Below are positions 27,562 to 37,179 of a stretch of 53,959 bases of DNA, piece by piece. The stretch covers positions 1 to 53,959 of the forward strand of contig QMKX01000009.1 in the NCBI GenBank assembly GCA_003643835.1. Reading direction: 5' to 3'. The notes below the pieces were generated by a model. That model had not been told where the DNA came from. It did no database searches and worked only from the letters and a program-made list of their open reading frames with translations. Source of the stretch: Campylobacterota bacterium (GTDB lineage: Bacteria > Campylobacterota > Campylobacteria > Campylobacterales > Arcobacteraceae). The stretch's first letter is position 1, and each line of letters begins with the position of its first letter. Made by a program: the position numbers and the translations under genes.

Positions 27562-27577
27562 GTCTTAAACTTAAGAC
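27562..27577. promoter_or_regulatory. 16-bp palindrome in a divergent intergenic region
   Basis: GTCTTAAACTTAAGAC has perfect 7-bp arms with a two-base centre. It lies between the divergent ferredoxin and TIGR02757-like genes and directly precedes a GATAAAAT box on the plus strand. This placement suits an operator for a dimeric regulator. The regulator is not identifiable. Confidence 0.5.
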
Positions 27578-27599
27578 GATAAAATAACACAAAGGATAA

Positions 27600-28331
27600 A
27601 TTGTTAAAAAATTATTAGATAAGTTAGCCAAACAAAGAGACAACAAGCTTGAGCTTACATATGAAAAACCAGACCCACTCATGGTAGCAAAAAGAACAAA
27701 CGATGAGTTTGTATCGCTTATTTGTGCTTTGTTTGCTTATGGCAAAGCTTCTAGTATAGTTAAGTTTTTAGATAGCTTAGATTTTGATATTTTAGATCAA
27801 GATGAGACAACGATATGTAAAAGTTTAGAAAAAAAGTATTATAGATTTCAAAACACAAAAGATATTCAAACATTGTTTATAGTTTTGTCAAATATGAAAA
27901 AAACTTTATCGTTAAATAAACTTTTCATACAAAATTTTAGAGAAACAAACGACATAATAAACTCAATTCAATGTCTAATAAAAATTATTTATTCGCATAC
28001 GACATACAACTCAAGAGGCTTCAAGTTTCTAATAGGAAGCACAGACTCAAAAACAGCACCATACAAAAGGTGGAACTTGTATCTACGATGGATGGTGCGA
28101 TACGACAACTTAGATATGGGTTTGTGGAGCGGGTTGGATAAAAAACATCTGCTTGTGCCACTTGATACTCACACATACAATATAGGCAAAAAACTAAACC
28201 TAATCAAATCAAAAAGCTACAATCAAAAAGCCGTTTATGAGCTCACAAATAGTTTGAGAAAATATGATATATACGATCCTATAAAATATGATTTTATTTT
28301 ATATAGGATAGGACAAGAGGGGTTTGTATGA
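27600..28331 (+). CDS. TIGR02757-type protein, start codon unclear
   Basis: A protein of about 243 residues from the TIGR02757 family, function unknown. Family motifs are KPDPLMVAKR, SLICALFAYGKA, YKRWNLYLRWMVR, and DTHTYNIGKKL. The first ATG (27681) cuts the conserved KPDPL motif, which continues upstream in frame to codon ATT 27600, right after an in-frame TAA. Only ATT or GTT could serve as the start. Alternatively, TTG 27601 with a well-placed AAAGGA would read MLKKLLDKLAK if the A6 run at 27606 were A7, so a one-base deletion or sequencing error is possible. The next gene overlaps by four bases. Confidence 0.75.
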   Translation: MVKKLLDKLAKQRDNKLELTYEKPDPLMVAKRTNDEFVSLICALFAYGKASSIVKFLDSLDFDILDQDETTICKSLEKKYYRFQNTKDIQTLFIVLSNMKKTLSLNKLFIQNFRETNDIINSIQCLIKIIYSHTTYNSRGFKFLIGSTDSKTAPYKRWNLYLRWMVRYDNLDMGLWSGLDKKHLLVPLDTHTYNIGKKLNLIKSKSYNQKAVYELTNSLRKYDIYDPIKYDFILYRIGQEGFV

Positions 28332-28678
28332 GTTTGATAGATGACAAAATATCAAGAATCAAATACATAAGAGCTTTAAATAGATTTTTAAATTCCACGG
28401 TATCTGTATTGAAAACAAAAGAGTTTGATATAAATAAGTTTAAACAAAAAGTGAATACTCATTATGATTTAATATGTAGTTGTTTAGCAGTTAGGCTAAA
28501 CAATCCATCACACATAAAACTACTTGAATATGTCAATATGTGTTTAAAATATTGCGACAAAAAAAACTGCGATTTTGAATATGAAAAATCAATTTTGTTA
28601 AAGTTAGCAAACCAAATACAAAAAACAAACAAACTATCAAGTTACAAAAAAAATAAACACACCATAGAATATGATTAG
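28328..28678 (+). CDS. Hypothetical helical protein
   Basis: A 116-residue protein, rich in Lys, Leu and Asn and predicted mostly helical. I recognise no family. It contains four Cys residues (CSCLA, CLKYC, KKNC) without a clear metal-binding spacing. ATG 28328 overlaps the stop of the TIGR02757-like gene, so it is likely co-translated with it. The stop overlaps the convergent ABC ATPase end by four bases. Confidence 0.6.
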   Translation: MSLIDDKISRIKYIRALNRFLNSTVSVLKTKEFDINKFKQKVNTHYDLICSCLAVRLNNPSHIKLLEYVNMCLKYCDKKNCDFEYEKSILLKLANQIQKTNKLSSYKKNKHTIEYD

Positions 28679-29427
28679 AGTTTGATATTGATATGTTTAT
28701 TTATATCAAACATATTCATATGTTTTTTGTTTATCAAACACTTCATATGGTTTGTTGTGTGGTTTATATCTACAACTTTTGCTTGAATTTTATTGTCGTA
28801 AAAAACTTCGCCATCTTTTATAATTTTACCTCTACCAAACACTAAAAATCTATCGCAAATAGTTTGTATTTCATCAAAATTATGCGAAACAAATAGTGTT
28901 ATAGTTTTAAACTCTTTGTGTATTATTTTGATATTGTTGATTATCTTTGCTCTCATATCTTTGTGTAAATTTGAGAGAGGTTCATCAAGTAACATAATAG
29001 TTGGTTTTCGCATAAATGCCCTACACAAAGCTACTCTTTGTATTTGTCCTCCACTTAACTCTTGAATGTGTCTATTTTTAAGATTTAAAATTTCAGTCAT
29101 ATCAAGTAGTTTGTCGCACATTTTTTCATCTTTTTTGATATACATCAAGTTTTGTTTGACTGTCATATTTGGAAACACAGAGCTATCTTGCGGTATATAA
29201 CCGATATGCCTTTTTTGGGGTTTTAGAGTTTGATTTTTGTCTTGCCATACTGTATTTTCAAATATTATTTCACTTTGGCTTGATACTAAACCTGCTATTA
29301 TTCGCAAGGCAGTAGTCTTGCCACAACCGCTATCGCCACCAATAGCTACAATCTGTCCTTTGGGTATATTTATATCAAACTTCAAATTAAACTCTTTTAG
29401 TTGTTTATTTATATTTAACCGTAGCAT
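28675..29427 (-). CDS. ModC-like ABC transporter ATPase
   Basis: A 250-residue ATPase. Walker A is GGDSGCGKTTAL, the Q-loop YIPQDSSVFPNMTV, signature LSGGQIQRVALCRA, Walker B IMLLDEP, and switch His in LFVSHN. The stretch VWQDKNQTLKPQKRHIGY resembles ModC (molybdate/tungstate) proteins, but the C-terminal part after about 205 is too short for a full MOP substrate-sensing domain. No permease or binding protein is adjacent, so the substrate is open. It overlaps the deaminase gene upstream by 13 bases. Confidence 0.75.
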   Translation of the reverse strand: MLRLNINKQLKEFNLKFDINIPKGQIVAIGGDSGCGKTTALRIIAGLVSSQSEIIFENTVWQDKNQTLKPQKRHIGYIPQDSSVFPNMTVKQNLMYIKKDEKMCDKLLDMTEILNLKNRHIQELSGGQIQRVALCRAFMRKPTIMLLDEPLSNLHKDMRAKIINNIKIIHKEFKTITLFVSHNFDEIQTICDRFLVFGRGKIIKDGEVFYDNKIQAKVVDINHTTNHMKCLINKKHMNMFDINKHINIKL

Positions 29428-30635
29428 AGCTTGCCTTTTATATAAACTTGGTTTATGGATTTTTTATTTAAAATTATAGACAAACATAGATTCTCTTTTG
29501 TTGGTTCATCTTTGAGTGTAAGTGACAATATATCTGCCTGGAAGTTTTTGCTTAATTCACCAGAGTTTAGATTTAGGCTTCTTGCACCACCATGGGTCGC
29601 CATATATAAAAGTTTGTTTGAAAACATATTGATAGGCTCTTTACGGTGTAAAAAAAGAACAGTTTTGAGCTCATCAAACATATCTAAACTATCATTTGAA
29701 CTAAGCCCATCAGTGCCTATAGCGATATTTTCAAAACTATTTGTATTGAAAGTTTCTGAGCCTAATAATCTATTTGATTTAGCACAATGTATTATGTTGG
29801 CATTTTGTTTTTGCAATATGTTTAAGTGTTTTTTTGAAGCAAAACAACAGTGAGTATATGACATATTATTTATTGTTTTAAACATATTTAAAAATTTTTT
29901 CGCTTTTGATATTGCTTTAGTTTGTTTAAAAACTTCTTCAAAAATTTTTTTGAAGCTACCATCTGAATTTTTAAGCCAATTTTTTTCTGCACAAGATTCC
30001 ATAAAATGAGTCTGGACTATAAGTGCTTTTTTTTTCGCTACTTTTATGACCTTTTTGACAAGCTTTGGATGTGTAGCATAAGCACTATGTATAGCCACAG
30101 CCGGTATTATATTTGATTTTTCTAAAATAGCCTTTAATCTATCTTGAAAATTTTGAAAATTTTCGTTTACTTTCTCTTTTGTAGAGCCTAAAACTTCCAC
30201 AAAACAAACAGTATTTAAGCAACTATTGTCCAACGAGTCTATATCAAGCGAATATGAGCTGATAGCTCCTACTGATGTAGTGCCAGATTTTAGCATATCG
30301 TTTAGCTGGTTTTTTATTAGTTTGTCGTCCACTTTTGATAATAGTTTGTCCCTATTTGACAAAACAGAGTGAAGCCAAGCGGTAAAGTCACCATATACAA
30401 GCGTAGTGCTATTTGCTCCAAATTCCAAGTGTGTGTGAGCGTTGATAAGTCCAGGCATCAAAACGGAATTGTTGCCTTGGTGTTCAAACTTTGTGTTTGG
30501 GTATTGTTTTTTTATTGTTGAGCTGTCGCCAACATACGAAATATCTTTATCAAATACTACAAAACCATCTTTAATAATTTTAAACTCTTTATCGCATACA
30601 ACCACCCAGCTTGCTTGCAAATATCTAATACTCAC
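29415..30635 (-). CDS. mqnX: Aminofutalosine deaminase family amidohydrolase
   Basis: An amidohydrolase of the TIM-barrel superfamily. The metal motif is MPGLINAHTHLEFG, then VQTHFMESCAEKNW, and THCC, IHCAKSN and IGTDGLSSND carry the remaining metal ligands. In Campylobacterota this family deaminates 6-amino-6-deoxyfutalosine in menaquinone synthesis, which fits the MqnD-like gene two positions upstream. I choose GTG 30635 (MSIRYLQASWVVVCD), the usual start for such enzymes; an upstream TTG 30650 or ATG 30647 would only add a few residues and overlap more with the preceding gene. Confidence 0.82.
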   Translation of the reverse strand: MSIRYLQASWVVVCDKEFKIIKDGFVVFDKDISYVGDSSTIKKQYPNTKFEHQGNNSVLMPGLINAHTHLEFGANSTTLVYGDFTAWLHSVLSNRDKLLSKVDDKLIKNQLNDMLKSGTTSVGAISSYSLDIDSLDNSCLNTVCFVEVLGSTKEKVNENFQNFQDRLKAILEKSNIIPAVAIHSAYATHPKLVKKVIKVAKKKALIVQTHFMESCAEKNWLKNSDGSFKKIFEEVFKQTKAISKAKKFLNMFKTINNMSYTHCCFASKKHLNILQKQNANIIHCAKSNRLLGSETFNTNSFENIAIGTDGLSSNDSLDMFDELKTVLFLHRKEPINMFSNKLLYMATHGGARSLNLNSGELSKNFQADILSLTLKDEPTKENLCLSIILNKKSINQVYIKGKLCYG

Positions 30636-30843
30636 TGCATCGTCCATCAAACTTTGTCTTATCTATAAACTCAAACTTATTTATAGCCTCATTTATAATT
30701 GTATTTTTTTTGATAAGCGGCAACATCAAAGAGTTTTTTGTTTCAAGCGACATAGTTTGATTATTTACTATTTGTTCTATATCATTTTTTATCATTGTTT
30801 TTATCTGTTTTAAAGCTTGTGTGTATTGTTCGTAGTTTGACAT
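30625..30843 (-). CDS. Small hypothetical protein between menaquinone genes
   Basis: A 72-residue, largely helical protein of unknown function (SNYEQYTQALKQIKTMIKN at the N-terminus). ATG 30843 follows the MqnD-like stop without a gap, and the end overlaps the deaminase start by about 11 bases. The tight packing supports that it is translated. No motif is recognised. Confidence 0.6.
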   Translation of the reverse strand: MSNYEQYTQALKQIKTMIKNDIEQIVNNQTMSLETKNSLMLPLIKKNTIINEAINKFEFIDKTKFDGRCSEY

Positions 30844-31710
30844 CTATTTATCTCTTAGTGTTTTGTATTGTGTAGGCACAAAATAATCTTGACATCTGAT
30901 TTGTTTGTCATAAAATTTTAAGTCATAACCTATTTGAAATAGTTTATTTATAGCATTTTGCTGTGTTTGATCTAATGATATTGAATCGTGGTTTGCATAT
31001 AGTTCGAGATACTTTTGAAGTGTCTCACAATCCACACGCACAAGTTTTCTATCGAGAAGCATATCGCTTAATAGTTTTTGATTTTTATTTGCTACTTTTA
31101 CAGCGAGTGTCAAATACTCTTCACACAAAATAGCTTTATTCAAAGGAATACTTCTTCTTATACACATACCACCAAGCGGAAGTGGCAAACTATCTTTTGA
31201 TAATTCCACCCATATGTCATACAATTCACATTCAACAACAAGGGAGTTGTCATATGTCAATATAGACTCATGTATAAGAACTCCAGCATCTACATCGCCG
31301 CTTATGATAGCTTTTTCGATATCTAAAAAATTCATATATATGATTTTTGCTTGCGGATATTTTATCTTAAATAGCATGGCATTTGTGGTGTTTTCACCAC
31401 TTAAAGCACACTTAAAATTTGTATGAAGTTTTTTAGTTTCTTGTTTCATAAGTTTTGGCCCATATCCGTAGCCAAAACTTACTGCGGTTTTAAGCATAGC
31501 ATACTCATAACGCACATTTGGATACAAAGCGAAACTAATAGCACATATGTCATACAAGCTTTCAAGTGCGGCATTGTTTAGACTTTCTATATCTTTTGCT
31601 ATATTTTCAAACTTTATATTTCCCGTCGATATCCACCCAAATTTGATAGCGAAATACATAAATATATCGTCAGCATCGGGTGAATGAGCCAATGTATAAG
31701 ATGTAGTGAT
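30844..31710 (-). CDS. mqnD: MqnA/MqnD-family menaquinone protein, start uncertain
   Basis: A periplasmic-binding-fold enzyme of the futalosine pathway, most like MqnD (1,4-dihydroxy-6-naphthoate synthase). AHSPDADDIFMYFAIKFGW is the substrate-site N-terminus, followed by CAISFALYP and GYGYGPKLM; the His in GVLIHES is also seen. The gene begins right behind groEL. In-frame starts are ATC 31710 (one base after the groEL stop, 288 residues), TTG 31692 (which would drop the first strand), or GTG 31749 inside groEL. I list ATC by analogy with pdxA and trpE, but GTG or TTG cannot be excluded. Confidence 0.85.
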   Translation of the reverse strand: MTTSYTLAHSPDADDIFMYFAIKFGWISTGNIKFENIAKDIESLNNAALESLYDICAISFALYPNVRYEYAMLKTAVSFGYGYGPKLMKQETKKLHTNFKCALSGENTTNAMLFKIKYPQAKIIYMNFLDIEKAIISGDVDAGVLIHESILTYDNSLVVECELYDIWVELSKDSLPLPLGGMCIRRSIPLNKAILCEEYLTLAVKVANKNQKLLSDMLLDRKLVRVDCETLQKYLELYANHDSISLDQTQQNAINKLFQIGYDLKFYDKQIRCQDYFVPTQYKTLRDK

Positions 31711-31711
31711 A

Positions 31712-33355
<1,644 letters not shown>

Positions 33356-33363
33356 TTATTTCC

Positions 33364-33630
33364 TTATTTATAAATTCCGAGTATCTCTTTGGTTTTCAAT
33401 ACCAAATACTCTTTTTCGTCTATTTTGACATCTGAACTATCTGCATATTTTGCAAATAACACTTTGTCTCCTACTTTGACAGCTTTCACTTCGCTACCTA
33501 TTGCTACTACTTCAGCCAGTTGTGGTTTCTCTTTTGAAGCATTGTCAGGTATATATATACCTCCTGCTGTTTTGGTTAATTGTTCTTTAATTTTCAGCAA
33601 AACTCTATCACCTATTGGTGTAAATTTCAT
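33364..33630 (-). CDS. groES: Co-chaperonin GroES
   Basis: The 88-residue 10-kDa lid of the GroEL chamber. The start [13 protein letters not shown], the mobile loop [11 protein letters not shown] and the roof [10 protein letters not shown] match the family. It is the first gene of the groESL operon. The ribosome-binding site is GAAGGAAA. Confidence 0.98.
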   Translation of the reverse strand: MKFTPIGDRVLLKIKEQLTKTAGGIYIPDNASKEKPQLAEVVAIGSEVKAVKVGDKVLFAKYADSSDVKIDEKEYLVLKTKEILGIYK

Positions 33631-33666
33631 ATTTTTTCCTTCTATATTTTGTAATCACTCATATAT

Positions 33667-33693
33667 TTAGCACTCCTAAACATAGAGTGCCAG
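33667..33693 (-). promoter_or_regulatory. CIRCE operator of groES-groEL
   Basis: TTAGCACTC, nine bases, then GAGTGC followed by CAG: the CIRCE consensus (TTAGCACTC-N9-GAGTGCTAA) with the last three bases changed. It lies 37 bases upstream of the groES ATG, next to a GATAAAAT promoter box on the minus strand. HrcA repression of the operon is expected; hrcA itself is not in the window. Confidence 0.9.
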
Positions 33694-33729
33694 ATTTTAT
33701 CAAAAAAAGCTTAAAATAACTTAAAAAAA

Positions 33730-34848
33730 TCAAACTTTTGAGTATTTTAAATTTGCCACACAATACACACACATAGCTTTACTATCACCTATGGTATCAA
33801 TCTGTTCATTTGTAGTAGCTTTTATATTTATATGGTTTGGTTTTATTTTTAGGATTTTTGACAAACTGTATCTCAACTGTTTTTTATGAGGCGATATTTT
33901 TGGTATTTGAGCTACTATCGTCATATCTATATTTACAATTTCAAAACCTGTTTTACTCACAAACAAAACTATATACTCAAGTAGTTTGACAGAGCTAATA
34001 TCCTTATATTTGTTATCATTGTCTGGAAAAAAGTCACCAATATCGCCAGCACCTATGGCACCTATTATGGCATCTATGACGCTGTGTATCGCCACATCAC
34101 CATCGCTATGGGCTTGAAGTCCAAATTGTGAGTCTATTTTGACACCACACAAATACAAAGGTTTGTTGTTTATAAATTTGTGTATGTCATAGCCAAACCC
34201 AACTAAAACTTTTTTGCTTGGTTTTTTCAAACAATCTATTTTTTTGATATCGTTTTTAGTTGTAATTTTATGTGATTTTTTATCTCCTTTTATATATAAA
34301 AGTTTGCCATCATTTGCCTTTATGGCACTACTTTCATCTGTGTAGTCTATATCACTTGATATCGCTTTTTTTAGCAAGGCGGTATTTGATAGTTGTGGAG
34401 TTTGCACAAGCTTTGTTTTATCTCTGTTTATATACTCATAGTTATAAACAATTGTATCGTTAATATCAATAGTTGGCACTATACAATCAGCTTTGAGATG
34501 ATTTTTTATCAGGTTTTTTACCACCTTTTTAGCAAAACAACATCTTGCTGTATCGCTTATCATTACATATTTTGTAGATATGTGTGTTATCGCATTTTGT
34601 ATTGACTTTTGTCTTGTTTGTCCACTTGCAACCATATCAATATCACAGCAAAAATTTGACATATAATTAAGCTCATCTTTGCTGCCAACGACAACTATTT
34701 TATCAAAACTATAATTTTTTTTAAATCTATTGACAACAAACAACCATAACGGTTCATCTTTTATATTTATCCACTGTTTTTTGGGATTTTGACCGAACCT
34801 TGTGGAGTTGCCACCAGATAAAATTATTAGAGATATATCATTTGCCAT
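33730..34848 (-). CDS. ispDF: Bifunctional IspD-IspF (MEP pathway)
   Basis: A 372-residue fusion of two isoprenoid enzymes. The N-terminal IspD part (about 1-210) has LILSGGNSTRFGQNPKKQW and ISDTARC for CTP-dependent cytidylyl transfer. The C-terminal IspF part (from VGFGYDIHKF, about 218) has LCGVKIDSQFGLQAHSDGDV and GDIGDFFPDND, including the Asp-His zinc ligands. IspD-F fusion is typical of Campylobacterota. The start overlaps the pyrG stop by 11 bases. Confidence 0.96.
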   Translation of the reverse strand: MANDISLIILSGGNSTRFGQNPKKQWINIKDEPLWLFVVNRFKKNYSFDKIVVVGSKDELNYMSNFCCDIDMVASGQTRQKSIQNAITHISTKYVMISDTARCCFAKKVVKNLIKNHLKADCIVPTIDINDTIVYNYEYINRDKTKLVQTPQLSNTALLKKAISSDIDYTDESSAIKANDGKLLYIKGDKKSHKITTKNDIKKIDCLKKPSKKVLVGFGYDIHKFINNKPLYLCGVKIDSQFGLQAHSDGDVAIHSVIDAIIGAIGAGDIGDFFPDNDNKYKDISSVKLLEYIVLFVSKTGFEIVNIDMTIVAQIPKISPHKKQLRYSLSKILKIKPNHINIKATTNEQIDTIGDSKAMCVYCVANLKYSKV

Positions 34849-36460
34849 TTAAACTAACTTGGATAAATTTATCGATGATAGGACTCGGGTATTCTAATGT
34901 GCTTGTAAATTCTGGATGAAATTGAACCCCTACAAACCACTTGTGAGATGGTATCTCAATCGCTTCTATTAGTTTGCCATTGTGTGCTGATATTATCATA
35001 CCAGCTTTTTCAAGCCTATCCTTATACGCAGGATTTACTTCATATCTATGTCTGTGCCGTTCACTTTTTTTGATAGTTTTGTATGCATCGTTTATTTTTG
35101 TATTTTTTTCTGTTTCGAACTCATAACTTCCCAGTCTCATGGTACCACCAAGCGGACTGATAGATGTTCTTAACTGTTTTTGACCTGTAGTGTTTATGAA
35201 TTGTTCTATAAGATATACTGCTGGTTCTTTTGTATTTTTATCAAACTCTACAGATGTCGCATCTTTGATACCAACAACATTTTGCAAATACTCTATATAT
35301 GCCAGTTGCATACCTAGACAAATACCTAGATATGGTATATCGTGGGTTCTGGCATATTTGATAGCTTCTATCTTGCCTTGTATTCCTCTGTTTCCAAAAC
35401 CACCTGCTACTAAAATACAATCACAACCGCTCAAGATATCTTTGACTCCTTGTTTTTCTATATCTTCACTATCGCACCAAACTATCTGGACTTTGATACT
35501 GTGTTTCGCTCCACTATGTGATATAGCTTCAAGCAATGATTTGTAAGCTTCTTTGAGTTTAAGATATTTACCTACAAAAGCCAATTTTATTGATTTTTGT
35601 GGTTTGAGAAGATTGTCCACCAACAAACTCCATCTTTTCATATCTGGTTTTTGGTTGTTTAGTTTAAAATGTTTGGCAAGTGGTTCATATATACCATCGT
35701 CCAAAAACTCCATAGGCACTGCATATATGGTTTTCGCATCTTTTGCTTGTATCACTGCATCTATATGGATATCACAACTAAAAGCTAACTTTTTTTTCAA
35801 CTCCTCTGGCAAGTTTTTTTCACAACGACACACAAGCATATCTGGTCGTATACCAATTCGCCGAAGCTCTTGGACACTATGTTGTGTGGGTTTGGTTTTT
35901 AGCTCACCTGCTGCTTTGAGATATGGCACCAATGTTACATGGATATTCATAGTTTGGTGCCTATCTTTTTCAAATATTATCTCACGAACCGCTTCGAGAA
36001 ATGGCATACCTTCTATATCTCCAACAGTGCCGCCGAGCTCTACTATCATAAAATCAAAACCTTTTGATGCCTTGTATATAGCAGTTTTGATCTCATCTAC
36101 TATATGTGGTATCACTTGTATCGTTTGACCTAAATATTTGCCTTGTCGCTCTTTTTTTATAACTTTACTATATATTTGACCTGTGGTTATGTTGTTTATT
36201 TTGTTTAAGTGGGTGTTTAGAAATCTTTCGTAGTGTCCTATATCAAGGTCTGTTTCTGCTCCATCGTGGGTTACAAAGACTTCGCCGTGTTCAAGTGGGC
36301 TCATGGTCCCTGGGTCTACATTGAGATATGGGTCGATTTTGAGCATAGTAGTATTGTAGCCGCTATGTTTTAGTATTGTTGCTACTGAAGCTGCTGTGAT
36401 ACCTTTGCCTAAACTACTAAGAACCCCACCAGTTACAAATATGATTTTACAGTTGTTCAT
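34838..36460 (-). CDS. pyrG: CTP synthase
   Basis: A 540-residue enzyme aminating UTP to CTP. The synthetase domain starts KIIFVTGGVLSSLGKGIT (P-loop) and has MSPLEHGEVFVTHDGAETD. The C-terminal glutaminase has VAGGFGNRG, the nucleophile in LGICLGMQLAY, and VQFHPEF. Length is normal. The product CTP feeds IspD next door. The start is ATG 36460 and the stop overlaps ispDF. Confidence 0.98.
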   Translation of the reverse strand: MNNCKIIFVTGGVLSSLGKGITAASVATILKHSGYNTTMLKIDPYLNVDPGTMSPLEHGEVFVTHDGAETDLDIGHYERFLNTHLNKINNITTGQIYSKVIKKERQGKYLGQTIQVIPHIVDEIKTAIYKASKGFDFMIVELGGTVGDIEGMPFLEAVREIIFEKDRHQTMNIHVTLVPYLKAAGELKTKPTQHSVQELRRIGIRPDMLVCRCEKNLPEELKKKLAFSCDIHIDAVIQAKDAKTIYAVPMEFLDDGIYEPLAKHFKLNNQKPDMKRWSLLVDNLLKPQKSIKLAFVGKYLKLKEAYKSLLEAISHSGAKHSIKVQIVWCDSEDIEKQGVKDILSGCDCILVAGGFGNRGIQGKIEAIKYARTHDIPYLGICLGMQLAYIEYLQNVVGIKDATSVEFDKNTKEPAVYLIEQFINTTGQKQLRTSISPLGGTMRLGSYEFETEKNTKINDAYKTIKKSERHRHRYEVNPAYKDRLEKAGMIISAHNGKLIEAIEIPSHKWFVGVQFHPEFTSTLEYPSPIIDKFIQVSLNGK

Positions 36461-36511
36461 TTGTCGCCTTTTTTTTGATTATATCCTATTTTGCTAAATT
36501 GGAGGTGCCCT

Positions 36512-37132
36512 TTATTTTGATGAATAGTTTAGTATAGAATAAACCTTTTTCATGTCATCAAAAACTATCTGTTTTTTGCTAGGATTTCTTAAGAGATAGC
36601 TGGGACTATATGTTTGCACAAGCTTGATATCGTCTATTTTTAACTCAATTTGTTTTGATATTTTATTTTTAAAACATACTATAACTTTAGGTTTTATGAT
36701 ATCTACCTCATTTTGAAGATAGTTTTGACATATCTCTATATTTTCTTTAGTTATAAAGCTACTATCAAAGATTGGGCATTTTATTATATTCGTCCAGTAT
36801 ATTTGTTCTTTTGTTAATTTAAGAACATTTAAACAGATATTTTCAAGCATCTTGCCTGCTTGTCCCAAAAATGGATCAAAACTATTTGTGCTAAAATCGT
36901 TGATTATCATTATGTCTATTTTTTGAGAATTTGTAGTTGTGTGTTTGTATTTACTTTGTTTGTGTAGCTCACACAAAAAACAATTTTTGACACTTTTGTT
37001 TAACTCTTTTATATTTGTAGCACTATCTAGCATAATATTTTCGTGCTTTGAGTTTGCTTTGATAGAGTCGTGATAATCAATACCAAACGATTTAAGTCGG
37101 TATAAGTAATTTAAAGTTTGATTTTTGTTCAT
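36512..37132 (-). CDS. Uracil-DNA glycosylase family 4-like protein with degenerate motifs
   Basis: About 206 residues, starting at ATG 37132. The UDG family 4 layout is visible: a CFLC pair, then NIIKC and EICQNYL supplying the four Cys of a 4Fe-4S cluster, and FLGQAGKML. However, the usual catalytic GEAPG-type motif before FLGQAG reads INDFSTNSFDP, and the usual HPS motif reads YSPSYLLR. The fold is probably kept but glycosylase activity is doubtful. Divergent from radA across a palindrome. Confidence 0.75.
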   Translation of the reverse strand: MNKNQTLNYLYRLKSFGIDYHDSIKANSKHENIMLDSATNIKELNKSVKNCFLCELHKQSKYKHTTTNSQKIDIMIINDFSTNSFDPFLGQAGKMLENICLNVLKLTKEQIYWTNIIKCPIFDSSFITKENIEICQNYLQNEVDIIKPKVIVCFKNKISKQIELKIDDIKLVQTYSPSYLLRNPSKKQIVFDDMKKVYSILNYSSK

Positions 37133-37140
37133 AAACAATT

Positions 37141-37157
37141 TTATCTAAATTAGATAA
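37141..37157. promoter_or_regulatory. Palindrome between the UDG-like gene and radA
   Basis: TTATCTAA and TTAGATAA are perfect arms around a single A. It sits in the 47-bp space between divergent genes and could be an operator shared by both, or overlapping promoter boxes. The location limits where promoters can be. Confidence 0.45.
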
Positions 37158-37179
37158 GATAAACAATAAAAGGAAAAAA

